Origin: Sphingomonas phyllosphaerae 5.2
GTDB lineage: Bacteria > Pseudomonadota > Alphaproteobacteria > Sphingomonadales > Sphingomonadaceae
Assembly (NCBI RefSeq): GCF_000419605.1
Contig: NZ_ATTI01000001.1
Coordinates: 3,692,501-3,756,500 of the forward strand
Reading direction: 5' to 3'
Length of the DNA stretch: 64,000 nucleotides
Every line of letters starts with the position of its first letter. The stretch's first letter is position 1. The position numbers and the translations under genes were made by a program. The notes beneath the pieces are model-generated. The model was not told the origin of the DNA. It worked only from the letters and a program-made list of their open reading frames with translations, and made no database searches. Below are positions 48,034 to 56,685 of this stretch, piece after piece.

Positions 48034-48071
48034 GAAAGAAACGGGAGGGCAGCCACTAGGCCACCCTCCCG
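48034..48071 (-). terminator. Rho-independent terminator after sulP
   Basis: An 8-bp stem pairs 48042-48049 (CGGGAGGG) with 48064-48071, with a smaller GCC/GGC stem inside the loop, and on the minus strand is followed by TTTCTTTC. It lies 64 bp after the SulP stop and before the porin gene. Confidence 0.7.
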
Positions 48072-48134
48072 AGATATCCGCGCCCCTTTTCCGCAATGTG
48101 TCCGTATAGCATCAAAGCATTGCTGTGATCGGCC

Positions 48135-49688
48135 TTAGTTGGGATCGTCATTCAGTGTGGCGATCCGGCCACGTGCACCCGTCACTTCAACGGGGTGGCC
48201 GGAGGCGCGACGCCGCTGGAACCAGTCACGCAGCATCTCCGCGGTCGTGTGGTCGACAGCGCTCAGCCGCGACGCGTCGATCCGTACCGGGGTGCCGGCG
48301 GGCACGCGGTCCAGCGTTTCCGACAGCTTGGGCAGCGTCACGAAGGTGGCGGTGCCGTCCAGCGTGATCGCATGCGTGTCCGCCTCCTGACCTTCGTACA
48401 CGCGCAGCCGCAGCCGGTGCAGGTTCGGGATCAGCTCCAGCATCGTCAGTCCGATGCCGACCAGCACGCCGGTCAGCAGGTCGGTTGTTACCACCATCAC
48501 CAGCGTTGCCGCCCAGATCAGCACGGGCAACGCGCCGTAATCGCGGAACAGGTGCGTCGCATGTTTGACGCTCACCAGGCGAAAACCGGTGACGACGAGG
48601 ATCGCGCCGAGCGCAGCCATCGGGATAAGCTTCAGTACGAACGGCAGCGCCGCGACGAAGCCGAGGATCCACGCGCCGTGCAGGATCGCGGACAGCCGGG
48701 TCGCTGCGCCTGCCTGGACGTTTGCGGAACTGCGAACGATCACACCCGTCATCGGCAGCGCGCCCGCAAAGCCGCACAGCAGGTTGCCGACGCCCTGCGC
48801 ACGCAGTTCCTTGTTGTAATCGGTGCGCACGCCGTCATGCATCTTGTCGACCGCCGCCGCCGATAGCAGCGTCTCGGCCGAGGCGATGAACGCGATGGCG
48901 ACGGCAGCCGCGATCACTGACGGATCGAGCAGCCGTGCGAAGGCCCCGCCTGCGGGCAGCGTCACCGCTCCGAAGATCGAATCGGGCACCTGCACGCGCG
49001 CCACGTCGAAACCGAGCAGCAGCGCCACGATCGTGCCGACGGTCACGCCGACCAACGCGCCGGGCAGCAATCGCAGCGCCGCCGGTCGAAACTTCTCCCA
49101 GCCGACCATCGCCGCGATCGTCGCCATGCCGATTGCAAACGCGAACTCGCTCGCCTGCAGATTGCCCGGCGACAGGCCGAACATCCGCTCCGGCATGGCG
49201 GCGAGGTTCTGCAACCCGCTGGGCAGCGGGCGATGGTCGAACAAGACGTGGAACTGCCCGACGACGATCAGCACGCCGATTCCCGCGAGCATGCCGTGGA
49301 CGACGGCGGGCGAGATCGCCTTGAACCAGCCACCAAGCCGGAACACACCCGCCGCAACCTGCACCGCACCGGCGACGACGAGGATCGGGCCGAGCGCCGA
49401 CAGACCCTGGTCGCGCACCAGTTCGTAGACGATCACCGCAAGACCGGCAGCCGGGCCGCTGACCTGCAACGGCGATCCGGCGAGCGCGCCGACGATCAGT
49501 CCGCCGATGATGCCGGTGATCAATCCCTTCTCGGCCGGCACGCCCGAGGCGATCGCGATCCCCATGCACAAAGGCATCGCCACGAGGAACACCACGATCG
49601 ACGCGGTGAGATCCCGCCCCAGCAGCGGGATCGTCGGAACCGAAATGCCCGGCCGCGCGGCGGCGGACACAGGAACGACACTGGCCAT
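48135..49688 (-). CDS. SulP family anion transporter with STAS domain
   Basis: A 517-residue transporter. The N-terminal ~400 residues hold 10-14 membrane spans with the SulP segment LQVSGPAAGLAVIVYELV and SAETLLSAAAVDKMHDG; the C-terminal ~85 residues form a short STAS domain (ITLDGTATFVTLPKLSETLDRV, RIDASRLSAVDHTTAEML). The anion (sulfate, bicarbonate or dicarboxylate) is not decidable, although the SAE/VDKMHDG form is common in proteins next to carbonic anhydrases; none is adjacent here. Its ATG overlaps the stop of a 24-codon ORF, and a terminator follows. Confidence 0.9.
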   Translation of the reverse strand: MASVVPVSAAARPGISVPTIPLLGRDLTASIVVFLVAMPLCMGIAIASGVPAEKGLITGIIGGLIVGALAGSPLQVSGPAAGLAVIVYELVRDQGLSALGPILVVAGAVQVAAGVFRLGGWFKAISPAVVHGMLAGIGVLIVVGQFHVLFDHRPLPSGLQNLAAMPERMFGLSPGNLQASEFAFAIGMATIAAMVGWEKFRPAALRLLPGALVGVTVGTIVALLLGFDVARVQVPDSIFGAVTLPAGGAFARLLDPSVIAAAVAIAFIASAETLLSAAAVDKMHDGVRTDYNKELRAQGVGNLLCGFAGALPMTGVIVRSSANVQAGAATRLSAILHGAWILGFVAALPFVLKLIPMAALGAILVVTGFRLVSVKHATHLFRDYGALPVLIWAATLVMVVTTDLLTGVLVGIGLTMLELIPNLHRLRLRVYEGQEADTHAITLDGTATFVTLPKLSETLDRVPAGTPVRIDASRLSAVDHTTAEMLRDWFQRRRASGHPVEVTGARGRIATLNDDPN

Positions 49689-49762
49689 TATGCGTCTACT
49701 CGCAGGGTGCCCGCTGCGGCCTTGTTGATGCTGACGGCGTCGCGCTTGCGTCCCCTGGCCAC
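49688..49762 (-). CDS. Possible 24-residue leader peptide coupled to SulP
   Basis: A GTG with a good AGGAG site seven bases upstream starts a 24-codon frame encoding a basic peptide beginning MARGRKRDAVSINKAAA and ending VDA. Its TAA overlaps the SulP ATG (TAATG), while SulP has no ribosome-binding site of its own just before its start except within this ORF. This arrangement is typical of translational coupling or of a short regulatory leader. No repeated or rare codons pointing to a specific ligand were seen. Confidence 0.5.
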   Translation of the reverse strand: MARGRKRDAVSINKAAAGTLRVDA

Positions 49763-49831
49763 GTCGAATCTCCTGATGCTAACCGATCAGGGCTTAGGGC
49801 CTTGTTCTTGCCAAGTTACGGCGCGCGCGTG

Positions 49832-51154
49832 TCATTTCGTTTCCTGCGGCGGCAATTCGATCTGCGCGCGCAGCCCGCCACCCGGGCGATTTGACAGCGT
49901 CAGCACTCCGCCTTCCGCCGCTACCGCCAACTGGACGATCGACAACCCCAACCCGAACCCGACGGTGTCGCGCGCCCGCGCCGCGTCCAGCCGCACGAAC
50001 GGTTCCAGCACATGCTCCAGCTCATCGTCGGGGATGCCAGGTCCGTCGTCCTCGATGCGGATCGTCACCCCCGGCTGGCCGATGAGCAACGTGACCGTCA
50101 CCGCGTCGCCATAGTGAAGCGCATTCTCGACGAGGTTGGCCAGCGCACGCTTGAATCCGACGCGCCGTAGCCGCCATTCGCAGTGATCGGGGCCGACGTA
50201 ATGCGCCGTGCGTCCGCGATCCTCTGCATCATCGGCCAGCGTCGCGCACAGCACCGCCAGATCAACGATGCTCACCTGCTCCGGATCGGCGGCGCCGCCC
50301 AGGAAGGCGAGCAACGACGTGATCATCGCCTCCATTTCGGCAACGTCGTGCGCGATCGCGTCGCGCGTGTCGGCCTGCGCCAGCGCCTCGGTCCGCAGCC
50401 GCAGTCGCGCCAAGGGCGTGCGCAGGTCGTGGCCGACCGCCGCCAGCGCCTGCGTCCTACCCGCGATCAGGGCCTGAATCCGGTCCTGCATCCGGTTGAA
50501 GGCCGTGATGACGCGACGTACCTCGCCGGGGCCGTCTTCCTCGACATGCTCGACCGCGCCATGCCCGACGCGATCCGCAGCGGTCGCCAGTCGCCGCAGC
50601 GGGAGCAGCACGCGCCCCAGCAGCAGCGCGCCCAGCAGCATCAGCGCGATGGCGGGCACCATCGCCAGCGCGATCCGCTCGAACGACAGGTTCAGATTGG
50701 CGACCGGCTGGCGGGTGCGGAAGAACAGCCAGCTGCCATCGTCGAGCCGCAAGCCCCCCGATACCACCGATCGCCGACCCGGCGACTGGAGCCGCATCCA
50801 CAGATCGGTCGCGGCGAGCGACGGCTCCCACTCGAACACCTGGCGCTGCATCTCGTCCAGCGCAGGAGCGATCGCCGGGATCGCCGGCAACGTATCGCCC
50901 CATTGCAGCACGTAGCGGTCTGTGGTCAGCTCGGCTGCCATCGCCGCACGCTCCGTGGGGGGCCGCTCGGCGATCAGGCGGCGACTGATGACGAGATGCT
51001 CGGCGAGCCGGTTGGCCTCGTCGTCGCGCACGGCAAAGCTGCTCGCACGCTCGTAGAGCAAGGTGCTCGCGCCGAACTCGATCACCATCGTCAGCAACAG
51101 GATCGCCAGCACCTGCCCCAGCAAGCCGACTGCCGGGCGGCGCAGGAAGGTCAT
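49832..51154 (-). CDS. Sensor histidine kinase, EnvZ-like
   Basis: A 440-residue membrane sensor kinase. One span near 11-32, a ~120-residue periplasmic sensor domain, a second span near 160-181, then a HAMP linker (LPLRRLATAADRVGHG) and the phospho-acceptor box AVGHDLRTPLARLRLR with H242. The ATPase domain has the N-box LANLVENALHYGD, DGPGIPDDELEHVLEPF and GFGLGLSIVQL. The ligand is unknown. It follows its response regulator by 10 bp, and the SulP unit starts 69 bp downstream, which suggests but does not prove a regulatory link. Confidence 0.92.
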   Translation of the reverse strand: MTFLRRPAVGLLGQVLAILLLTMVIEFGASTLLYERASSFAVRDDEANRLAEHLVISRRLIAERPPTERAAMAAELTTDRYVLQWGDTLPAIPAIAPALDEMQRQVFEWEPSLAATDLWMRLQSPGRRSVVSGGLRLDDGSWLFFRTRQPVANLNLSFERIALAMVPAIALMLLGALLLGRVLLPLRRLATAADRVGHGAVEHVEEDGPGEVRRVITAFNRMQDRIQALIAGRTQALAAVGHDLRTPLARLRLRTEALAQADTRDAIAHDVAEMEAMITSLLAFLGGAADPEQVSIVDLAVLCATLADDAEDRGRTAHYVGPDHCEWRLRRVGFKRALANLVENALHYGDAVTVTLLIGQPGVTIRIEDDGPGIPDDELEHVLEPFVRLDAARARDTVGFGLGLSIVQLAVAAEGGVLTLSNRPGGGLRAQIELPPQETK

Positions 51155-51164
51155 GCGTGCGGGC

Positions 51165-51875
51165 TCAGTTCCGCTCGACCGGCGCGTTGAGCATGTAACC
51201 GACCCCGCGCACCGTTACGATCGGCGCCGGCGCACCCGCCCCGCCCAGCTTGCGGCGCAGGCGACTGACCAGCACGTCGATCGAGCGATCCGAACTGTCG
51301 CCCAGCCGCGTCCGGCTGAGCTCGATCAGCCGCTCGCGCGCAATCACGCGCTGCGCATGGTCGGCGAGCACCACCAGCAGGTCGAACTCCGCCCCGGTCA
51401 GGTCGACGATCGCGCCTGTAGGGGAAGCCAACTCGCGACGCGGAAGGTTCACGGTCCAGCCGTCGAAGCTGAGCACGCCCTGGTCGCCCGCGCCCGCACG
51501 GCGGTCGAGCGCCGGTCGGCGCAGCACCGCACGGACCCGTGCCACCAGTTCGCGCGTGCCGAATGGTTTCGCTATGTAATCGTCTGCGCCCAGTTCCAGT
51601 CCGACGACGCGATCGGTCTCGCTGGCGCGTGCCGACATGAAAATGATCGGGACGTCGCTTTTCTGGCGCAGCGACCGGCACAGGTCGATACCGCTGGTGC
51701 CTGGCAACATGATGTCGAGGAGCACGAGGTCGACCGGTCCGGATTCGAGTGCAAGCCACATCTCGGGAGCCGCAGAAGCCGGGCGAACGGAAAATCCGTT
51801 TTCCTGGAGTGCGCGCGCGGTGAGCATGCGAAGCGACGGATCGTCCTCGACAAGCAGGATCGTAGGGGCAGTCAT
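51165..51875 (-). CDS. OmpR-family response regulator
   Basis: A 236-residue regulator. The receiver domain has acidic pocket VEDDP, phospho-acceptor D54 in VLLDIMLPGTSG, and K in YIAKPFGTRELV; the C-terminal winged-helix domain has TGAEFDLLVVLADHAQRVI and VDVLVSRLRRKLGG-type SIDVLVSRLRRKLGG. It binds DNA as a phosphorylated dimer. It precedes the kinase gene. A 13-base palindrome lies 8 bp before its start. Targets are not known. Confidence 0.93.
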   Translation of the reverse strand: MTAPTILLVEDDPSLRMLTARALQENGFSVRPASAAPEMWLALESGPVDLVLLDIMLPGTSGIDLCRSLRQKSDVPIIFMSARASETDRVVGLELGADDYIAKPFGTRELVARVRAVLRRPALDRRAGAGDQGVLSFDGWTVNLPRRELASPTGAIVDLTGAEFDLLVVLADHAQRVIARERLIELSRTRLGDSSDRSIDVLVSRLRRKLGGAGAPAPIVTVRGVGYMLNAPVERN

Positions 51876-51882
51876 GCCCCAA

Positions 51883-51912
51883 GGACCTAGGGTCCGGACT
51901 TATGCCGGTCAA
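51883..51912 (-). promoter_or_regulatory. Palindrome and promoter-like sequence before the two-component operon
   Basis: GGACCTAGGGTCC (51883-51895) is a perfect palindrome of 5-bp arms with three central bases. On the minus strand TTGACC (51912-51907), 16 bases and CTAGGT (51890-51885) could be a promoter overlapping it, giving a very short or leaderless message, and an operator for autoregulation. The start codon is at 51875. Confidence 0.3.
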
Positions 51913-52032
51913 TTCTTCGCCTGAAAATCGACGTCCTCCGCGAAAAAGCTGTTGCGGGGTCATGGCACCGCTGCTAGTGGCCCCACCTCACCCGATGGGA
52001 GCGTCCAGATGCTCCCCATCAACGGCGCCAGA

Positions 52033-52107
52033 GCGGGCGTAGCTCAGGGGTAGAGCACAACCTTGCCAAGGTTGGGGTCGAGGGTTCGAATCCCTTCGCC
52101 CGCTCCA
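52033..52107 (+). tRNA. tRNA-Gly (GCC)
   Basis: A complete 75-base cloverleaf including an encoded CCA. The acceptor stem pairs GCGGGCG with CGCCCGC, the D arm has AGCTCAGGGGTAGAGC, the anticodon loop reads TTGCCAA (anticodon GCC) on a CAACC-type stem, and the T loop has GGTTCGAATCC. It reads GGC and GGT glycine codons, which are abundant in this GC-rich genome. It stands alone between the two-component operon and the HPP gene. Confidence 0.97.
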
Positions 52108-52243
52108 GTTTTCGGCCGTGGGGTCGTGGCTGAGCCGATCCGGCTTTCGCCGGGCCATCCTGCCAGATTTGCCAAGTCCATCTTTTGCGTCGCAGCGCAT
52201 CGCTATCGTCGTGCACGGCGCGCGAGCGTGCTAGGCGCGCGGC

Positions 52244-52954
52244 ATGGCTTCGTTCTTCACGCCGATCCTCGCCGGTGCGCAATGGCCTGCACGGCTGGTC
52301 GCGTGCCTGGGCGCCGCGACATGCCTGGCGCTCACGTTCCTCGTCTGCGCGCATCTGCCGCTGTCGCAGGCCGACCTGCCGATCATCGTCGCGCCGCTCG
52401 GGGCGTCTGCCGTACTGGTGTTTGCGGTACCGGCGAGCCCGCTGGCGCAGCCGTGGCCGGTGATCGGCGGGAACACGATCTCTGCGCTGGTCGGCGTCGC
52501 GGCGTTCGAGACGATACCGCAGACCGCCGTGGCGGCCGGCGTTGCGGTGGGTGCGGCGATCCTCGCGATGTCGCTGCTGCGTTGCCTGCACCCGCCGGGT
52601 GGCGCGGCCGCGCTGACCGCCGTGATCGGTAGCCCCGGCATCCATGCCGCGGGCTTCGGCTTCGCGCTGGTGCCGGTCGGCATCAACTCGCTGGCGCTGG
52701 TCGGGCTGGGGGTTTGCTACCATCGGCTGACGCGCCATTCCTATCCGCACCGCGCCGCCGCGCCTGTGACGCCGGCGGGCGGGTTGCACGCCGCCGACAT
52801 CGACGCGGCGCTGGCCGACCTGCACGAGACGTTCGACATCGCGCCCGCCGACCTCGATGCGCTGCTGACACGTGCGGAAGTGCATGCCGAGGCGCGGCGG
52901 CGTGGTCGTTCGCTCTCGACAGCGGCACCGCGGCCCGGCACCCCTGCGCGATGA
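52244..52954 (+). CDS. HPP family membrane protein
   Basis: A 236-residue protein with four membrane spans in its first ~165 residues and the family signature LRCLHPPGGAAALTAV (HPPGG at 116-120). PLGASAVLVFAVPASPLAQP precedes it. The HPP family includes a nitrite-transport protein in cyanobacteria; the solute here is unknown. The C-terminal ~65 residues (from GLHAADIDAALADLHETF) are soluble and lack a CBS pair. The stop overlaps the DUF72 gene start (ATGA). Confidence 0.88.
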   Translation: MASFFTPILAGAQWPARLVACLGAATCLALTFLVCAHLPLSQADLPIIVAPLGASAVLVFAVPASPLAQPWPVIGGNTISALVGVAAFETIPQTAVAAGVAVGAAILAMSLLRCLHPPGGAAALTAVIGSPGIHAAGFGFALVPVGINSLALVGLGVCYHRLTRHSYPHRAAAPVTPAGGLHAADIDAALADLHETFDIAPADLDALLTRAEVHAEARRRGRSLSTAAPRPGTPAR

Positions 52955-53745
52955 CTTCGAACGCGATCCGAGTCGGCATCGGCGGCTGGACCTACGAGCC
53001 GTGGCGTGGCACCTTTTACCCTGAAAAGTGGCCGCAAAAGCGCGAACTGGAATATGCCAGCCGGCACGTCACCGCGATCGAGGTGAACGGCACCTTCTAT
53101 TCGTCCTTCAAGCCTGCGACGTTCGCCGGATGGCGCGAGACGGCATCGGAGGGGTTCGTCTTCGCGCTCAAGGCGTCGCGCTATTGCGTCACGCGCAAGG
53201 TGTTGGCCGAGGCGGAAGAATCGATTGCCCGCTTCGTCGGGCAGGGCATCGTCGAGCTGGGCGACATGCTCGGTCCGATCCTGTGGCAGATGCCCGCGAC
53301 GCGGAAGTTCGACGCGGACGACATGGGGGCGTTCCTGAAGCTGCTGCCCGCCAGCGAAGCCGGCGTGCCGCTGCGCCATGCGATCCAGGTGCGGCATGCA
53401 AGCTTTGCGACACCGGACTTCGTCGCGCTGTGCCGTGCCGCCGGAGTGGCGATCGTCCATGGCGATTCGGCGGACTATCCGGCGCTGGCGGATGTGTCGG
53501 GCGACTTCGTCTATGCGAGGCTGGAGGATGCGCGCGAGGAGGAGCCGGCCGGCTATGCCCCCGACGCGCTCGACCGTTGGCGCGAGGTCGCCCGGGCGTG
53601 GGCAGCCGGGGAGCCCCCAACCGGCCTGCCGTATGTCGCGGAACCGGCGTCGATGGAGCCGCGCGACACGTTCATCTTCATGATAAACGGCGCAAAGGTC
53701 CGTGCTCCGCACGCCGCGATGGCATTGATCGAGCGACTCCGCTGA
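52951..53745 (+). CDS. DUF72 domain-containing protein
   Basis: A 264-residue single-domain protein of the DUF72 (YecE-like) TIM-barrel family. Seen: IRVGIGGWTYEPWRGTFYP at the N-terminus, NGTFYSSFKPATFAGWRETASEGFVFALK, and the conserved IQVRHASF and FIFMINGAKVRAP near the end. No catalytic role is established for the family. It overlaps the HPP gene by 4 bases, so both proteins probably come from one message. Confidence 0.9.
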   Translation: MTSNAIRVGIGGWTYEPWRGTFYPEKWPQKRELEYASRHVTAIEVNGTFYSSFKPATFAGWRETASEGFVFALKASRYCVTRKVLAEAEESIARFVGQGIVELGDMLGPILWQMPATRKFDADDMGAFLKLLPASEAGVPLRHAIQVRHASFATPDFVALCRAAGVAIVHGDSADYPALADVSGDFVYARLEDAREEEPAGYAPDALDRWREVARAWAAGEPPTGLPYVAEPASMEPRDTFIFMINGAKVRAPHAAMALIERLR

Positions 53746-54048
53746 CGCGGCGAATGTTGCGAATGTTGAGACGCTGGCGGGCTTTCTCAACGTTCGTCCG
53801 GTACGGCGGCGCGAGCGGCTGAACCGACTTTCCGGCCTGTAGGTGGAAACGTCCATGTGGTGCCAACCCGGCCTCCCGATCCTTGGCCGGGGCCCGGCTG
53901 CTCCCGCCCACAGTAGGTAGCGCGGGCGCGGCGCACGTCGGAGCGCACGGTCGCACGCCGACGATCGGGGGCTGTCGGGGCGGCATCGTTGGATGTGGTC
54001 GCACATCCCGACAACGTACGTCGGGTGAGCGGGTGTAGGACAGCCGCA
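53746..54048. other. Intergenic stretch with nothing recognised
   Basis: This 303-bp gap between the DUF72 gene and the 122-residue hypothetical gene contains long open frames on the minus strand, but they are low in gene-like composition and run into neighbours. No RNA gene, terminator with a U-tract, attachment site or repeat was seen. Confidence 0.45.
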
Positions 54049-54417
54049 TCAGGTTGCGGTTCGATCGAGCGCGGCGACGATCGCGGCGATCGCCGGATCG
54101 GTGTAGGTGCCGACCGGATCGTCCGAGCCATCAGGGCGGCGGTGCCAGCCGCCGGCCTCGAACGCATCGTACACCTGTTGAAAGAGCACCGGCCAATCGT
54201 GTGCGACCCCGTCCATCCGCAGCCCCTCCAGCAACCCCCACAGGTCGCCGACGATGCTGTCGCATACGGCATAGGGCAGTTCGCCGTTGTGATAGGCGCG
54301 CGCTATCCGCGCCGCGAAACGATCGAGAAAGGCGGCGACATCGGTGCCCGGCTCGAACCGGCCGCCACCGTGCGCGGCGACGGCATGGGACGCAGGCGGG
54401 CGGAGCGGATCGTCCAT
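54049..54417 (-). CDS. Hypothetical protein, 122 residues
   Basis: The product begins MDDPLRPPASHAVAAHGGG and has a helical core (VAAFLDRFAARIARAYHNG, CDSIVGDLWGLLEGLRM, FQQVYDAFEAGGWHRR) with no signal or membrane segment. A strong GGAGG site lies ahead of the ATG, which supports this start and coding. No known family was recognised. It is divergent from the exported monooxygenase-like gene, 87 bp away. Confidence 0.62.
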   Translation of the reverse strand: MDDPLRPPASHAVAAHGGGRFEPGTDVAAFLDRFAARIARAYHNGELPYAVCDSIVGDLWGLLEGLRMDGVAHDWPVLFQQVYDAFEAGGWHRRPDGSDDPVGTYTDPAIAAIVAALDRTAT

Positions 54418-54504
54418 GCCCACCTCCTCGCCCGCGCGTGGGACGGTGGCAAGAGGGAGGGCGATACGCTTATACCGCTGTATGGACGGGATGAAGGAAG
54501 GCGA

Positions 54505-54930
54505 ATGGCGATGAGGAAGGCCCCGATCGGCGCGGGCGCTGCGGCGCTCGCACTGGCCGCGACGATGGCGCAAGCTGCGCCCGCCGATGGGCAGATGATG
54601 GTCAGGATCGCCGAGCTGTCGATCGATCCGGCGCAGATCGACGCCTATAAGGCGATCCTGAAAACCGAGCAGGAAGCGTCGGTGCGCGACGAGCCGGGCG
54701 TGTTGATGCTGCACTCGGTGCAGATCGCCGACGACCCGACGCAAATCCGGTTGCTCGAAGTCTACGCCGATCGCGCCGCGTACGGATCACACATCCGCTC
54801 GCCGCATTTCCTGACCTACAAGACCGCGACCGAGCGGATGGTACGCTCGCTGCGACTGGTCGAGACCCGGCCGATCCTGTTGTGCGCCAAGTCGAAGGGC
54901 AGGAGGGGCGGACCCGTGACATGCCTGTGA
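54505..54930 (+). CDS. Exported quinol monooxygenase-like protein (ABM domain)
   Basis: A 141-residue protein with a signal peptide (MAMRKAPIGAGAAALALAATMAQA, cleaved near residue 24) and an antibiotic biosynthesis monooxygenase domain: IAELSIDPAQIDAYKAILKTE, EPGVLMLHSVQ, RLLEVYADRAAYGSHIRSPHF, the usual ferredoxin-like fold. Such proteins are often cofactor-free oxygenases; the export here is notable. A second ATG two codons later is also possible. It has no functional partners beside it. Confidence 0.83.
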   Translation: MAMRKAPIGAGAAALALAATMAQAAPADGQMMVRIAELSIDPAQIDAYKAILKTEQEASVRDEPGVLMLHSVQIADDPTQIRLLEVYADRAAYGSHIRSPHFLTYKTATERMVRSLRLVETRPILLCAKSKGRRGGPVTCL

Positions 54931-54977
54931 CCGGCGTTCGGATGCTGGTTCTACGGCCGCTATGATACCGGGGCGCC

Positions 54978-55135
54978 GTGGTGATGCTGTTCGCAGTTCA
55001 CGGCGTCTTCGCGGTAGCATCCGGTGACGACGGACTGCTGCCGTTATGGCTGGTCGGTGCCGCGATCGGGCTGGTAATTCGCGCTTCGATCCGAACGGTA
55101 CCGTTCCGGTACCGCCAGCCGATCGCGGCGCGGCG
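54978..55135 (+). CDS. Possible remnant ORF before ribH (uncertain)
   Basis: A forward frame starting GTG GTG ATG gives about 50 residues with a membrane-like stretch (LLPLWLVGAAIGLVIRAS) and then runs on antisense into ribH without a stop until 55337. No ribosome-binding site is visible. It may be a decayed small membrane gene or chance. The boundary given is the end of the free intergenic space, not a stop codon. Confidence 0.2.
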
Positions 55136-55555
55136 TCACCCCAGCCGCTGTTTCAGGTCGAGCATCGCCAGCGCCGCGTGCGCCGCCGCGCCGCCCTTGT
55201 CGAGCTGGGCGGGATCGGCGCGTACGATCGCCTGCGCCTCGTTCTCGGTCGTCAGGATGCCGTTGCCGACGGGCAGCCCGTCGAGGGTCAGCGCCATGAT
55301 GCCGCGTGCGCTTTCGTTGGCGACGATCTCGAAGTGATAGGTCTCGCCACGGATGACGACCCCGAGCGCCACGAACGCGTCGTAGCGGCCGCTATCCGCC
55401 GCCATCGCGATCGCGCCGGGCACCTCCAGCGCACCGGGGACGGTCAGCACCTCCGCGACGTGCCCCGCCGCGACGATCGCGGCCGTGGCGCCAGCGACCA
55501 GCATGTCGTTCAGGTGATCGTAGAAGCGCGCTTCGACAATGAGGACGTTGGCCAT
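55136..55555 (-). CDS. ribH: 6,7-Dimethyl-8-ribityllumazine synthase
   Basis: A 139-residue lumazine synthase, the penultimate enzyme of riboflavin synthesis, joining the 4-carbon phosphate with the pyrimidine. Seen: [60 protein letters not shown] and [11 protein letters not shown]. It assembles into pentamers or capsids. The start overlaps the ribB stop by 4 bases; it is the last gene of the ribD-ribE-ribB-ribH series on this strand. Confidence 0.95.
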   Translation of the reverse strand: MANVLIVEARFYDHLNDMLVAGATAAIVAAGHVAEVLTVPGALEVPGAIAMAADSGRYDAFVALGVVIRGETYHFEIVANESARGIMALTLDGLPVGNGILTTENEAQAIVRADPAQLDKGGAAAHAALAMLDLKQRLG

Positions 55556-56685
55556 CAATCCACCTTCCGTTCGCCGACGATCGACAGCCCATAGCCGTCG
55601 AGCCCGACCAATGTGTGATGCGTGTTGGTGAGCAGCACCATGTCGTGCACGCCCAGTTCGGCGAGGATCATCGCGCCGACGCCGTAGTCGCGCAATTCCT
55701 CCATGTCGGCGGGCGCGGGCTCCCCGGCCTTCATCCGCACCGCCGTGGTGAAGGCATCGGCGCGGTGGCGGTTGATGACGACGATCACCCCGGCACCCTC
55801 GGCCGCGATCAGTTCCATCGAGCGCGAGAGCATCCGCCCACGCTCGCCCTCCTCGCCGAACACGTCGGCGAACGGCGACAGCGCGTGCATCCGCACCAGC
55901 GTGGGGCGCGACGGATCGACGCGGCCCTTCACCAGCGCGATCTGCTCGGTGCCGGTCGCCTTGTTGCGATACGCGCGCACCGTCCAGTCGCCGCCCCAGC
56001 GGCTGGCGAACGGCGCTTCGCTGACCAGTTCGACCAGATGGTCGTGGCGGCGGCGGTAGGCGATCAGATCGCGGATCGTGCCGATCTTGAGGTTGTGGAG
56101 CTGCGCGAAGGAGACGAGATCGTCGAGGCGCGCCATCGTGCCGTCCTCGTTCATGATCTCGCAGATCACGCCCGACGGATTGAGCCCGGCGAGCCGCGAC
56201 ACGTCGACGGCCGCCTCGGTATGGCCGGCACGCACCAGCACGCCGCCGTCGCGCGCGACCAGCGGGAAGACGTGGCCGGGGGTGACGATGTCGGCGCGGC
56301 CCTTGGTAGAATCGATCGCCGCCGCGATCGTGCAGGCGCGATCGGCTGCGGAAATGCCGGTCGTGACCCCCTCACGCGCCTCGATCGAAACGGTGAAGGC
56401 GGTTTCGTGCCGTGTGCCGTTGTTGCGGCTCATCAGGTCGAGCCCGAGATCCTCGACGCGCGTCTTGGTCATCGCCAGGCAGATCAGCCCGCGGCCGTGG
56501 CGGGCCATGAAGTTGATCTTCTCGGGCGTGGCCATCTGCGCGGGGATGACGAGGTCGCCCTCGTTCTCGCGATCCTCATCGTCGACCAGGATGAACATCC
56601 GGCCGTTGCGCGCCTCGTCGATGATCTCCTCGGGCGTGGAGAGATAGCCGTGGCGCAACCGCGCCAGTTCGGGATCAGCGGCCAC
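55555..56685 (-). CDS. ribB: 3,4-Dihydroxy-2-butanone-4-phosphate synthase with degenerate GTP cyclohydrolase II domain
   Basis: A 376-residue protein. Residues ~14-215 are a complete RibB domain ([52 protein letters not shown]). Residues ~222-376 align in position with RibA, but the zinc cysteines of cyclohydrolase II are absent (no Cys at all) and the QEGRGIG region is replaced, while the C-terminal [14 protein letters not shown] and [12 protein letters not shown] remain. So the 4-carbon precursor is made here, and GTP ring opening must come from another gene. The start overlaps ribE by 11 bases. Confidence 0.93.
   Translation of the reverse strand: MAADPELARLRHGYLSTPEEIIDEARNGRMFILVDDEDRENEGDLVIPAQMATPEKINFMARHGRGLICLAMTKTRVEDLGLDLMSRNNGTRHETAFTVSIEAREGVTTGISAADRACTIAAAIDSTKGRADIVTPGHVFPLVARDGGVLVRAGHTEAAVDVSRLAGLNPSGVICEIMNEDGTMARLDDLVSFAQLHNLKIGTIRDLIAYRRRHDHLVELVSEAPFASRWGGDWTVRAYRNKATGTEQIALVKGRVDPSRPTLVRMHALSPFADVFGEEGERGRMLSRSMELIAAEGAGVIVVINRHRADAFTTAVRMKAGEPAPADMEELRDYGVGAMILAELGVHDMVLLTNTHHTLVGLDGYGLSIVGERKVD

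Noticed and set aside
53678..54049. A 123-codon minus-strand frame in the 303-bp gap
   Set aside because: Starts at the end of one gene and runs into another; Pro/Arg-rich and without a start site signal.
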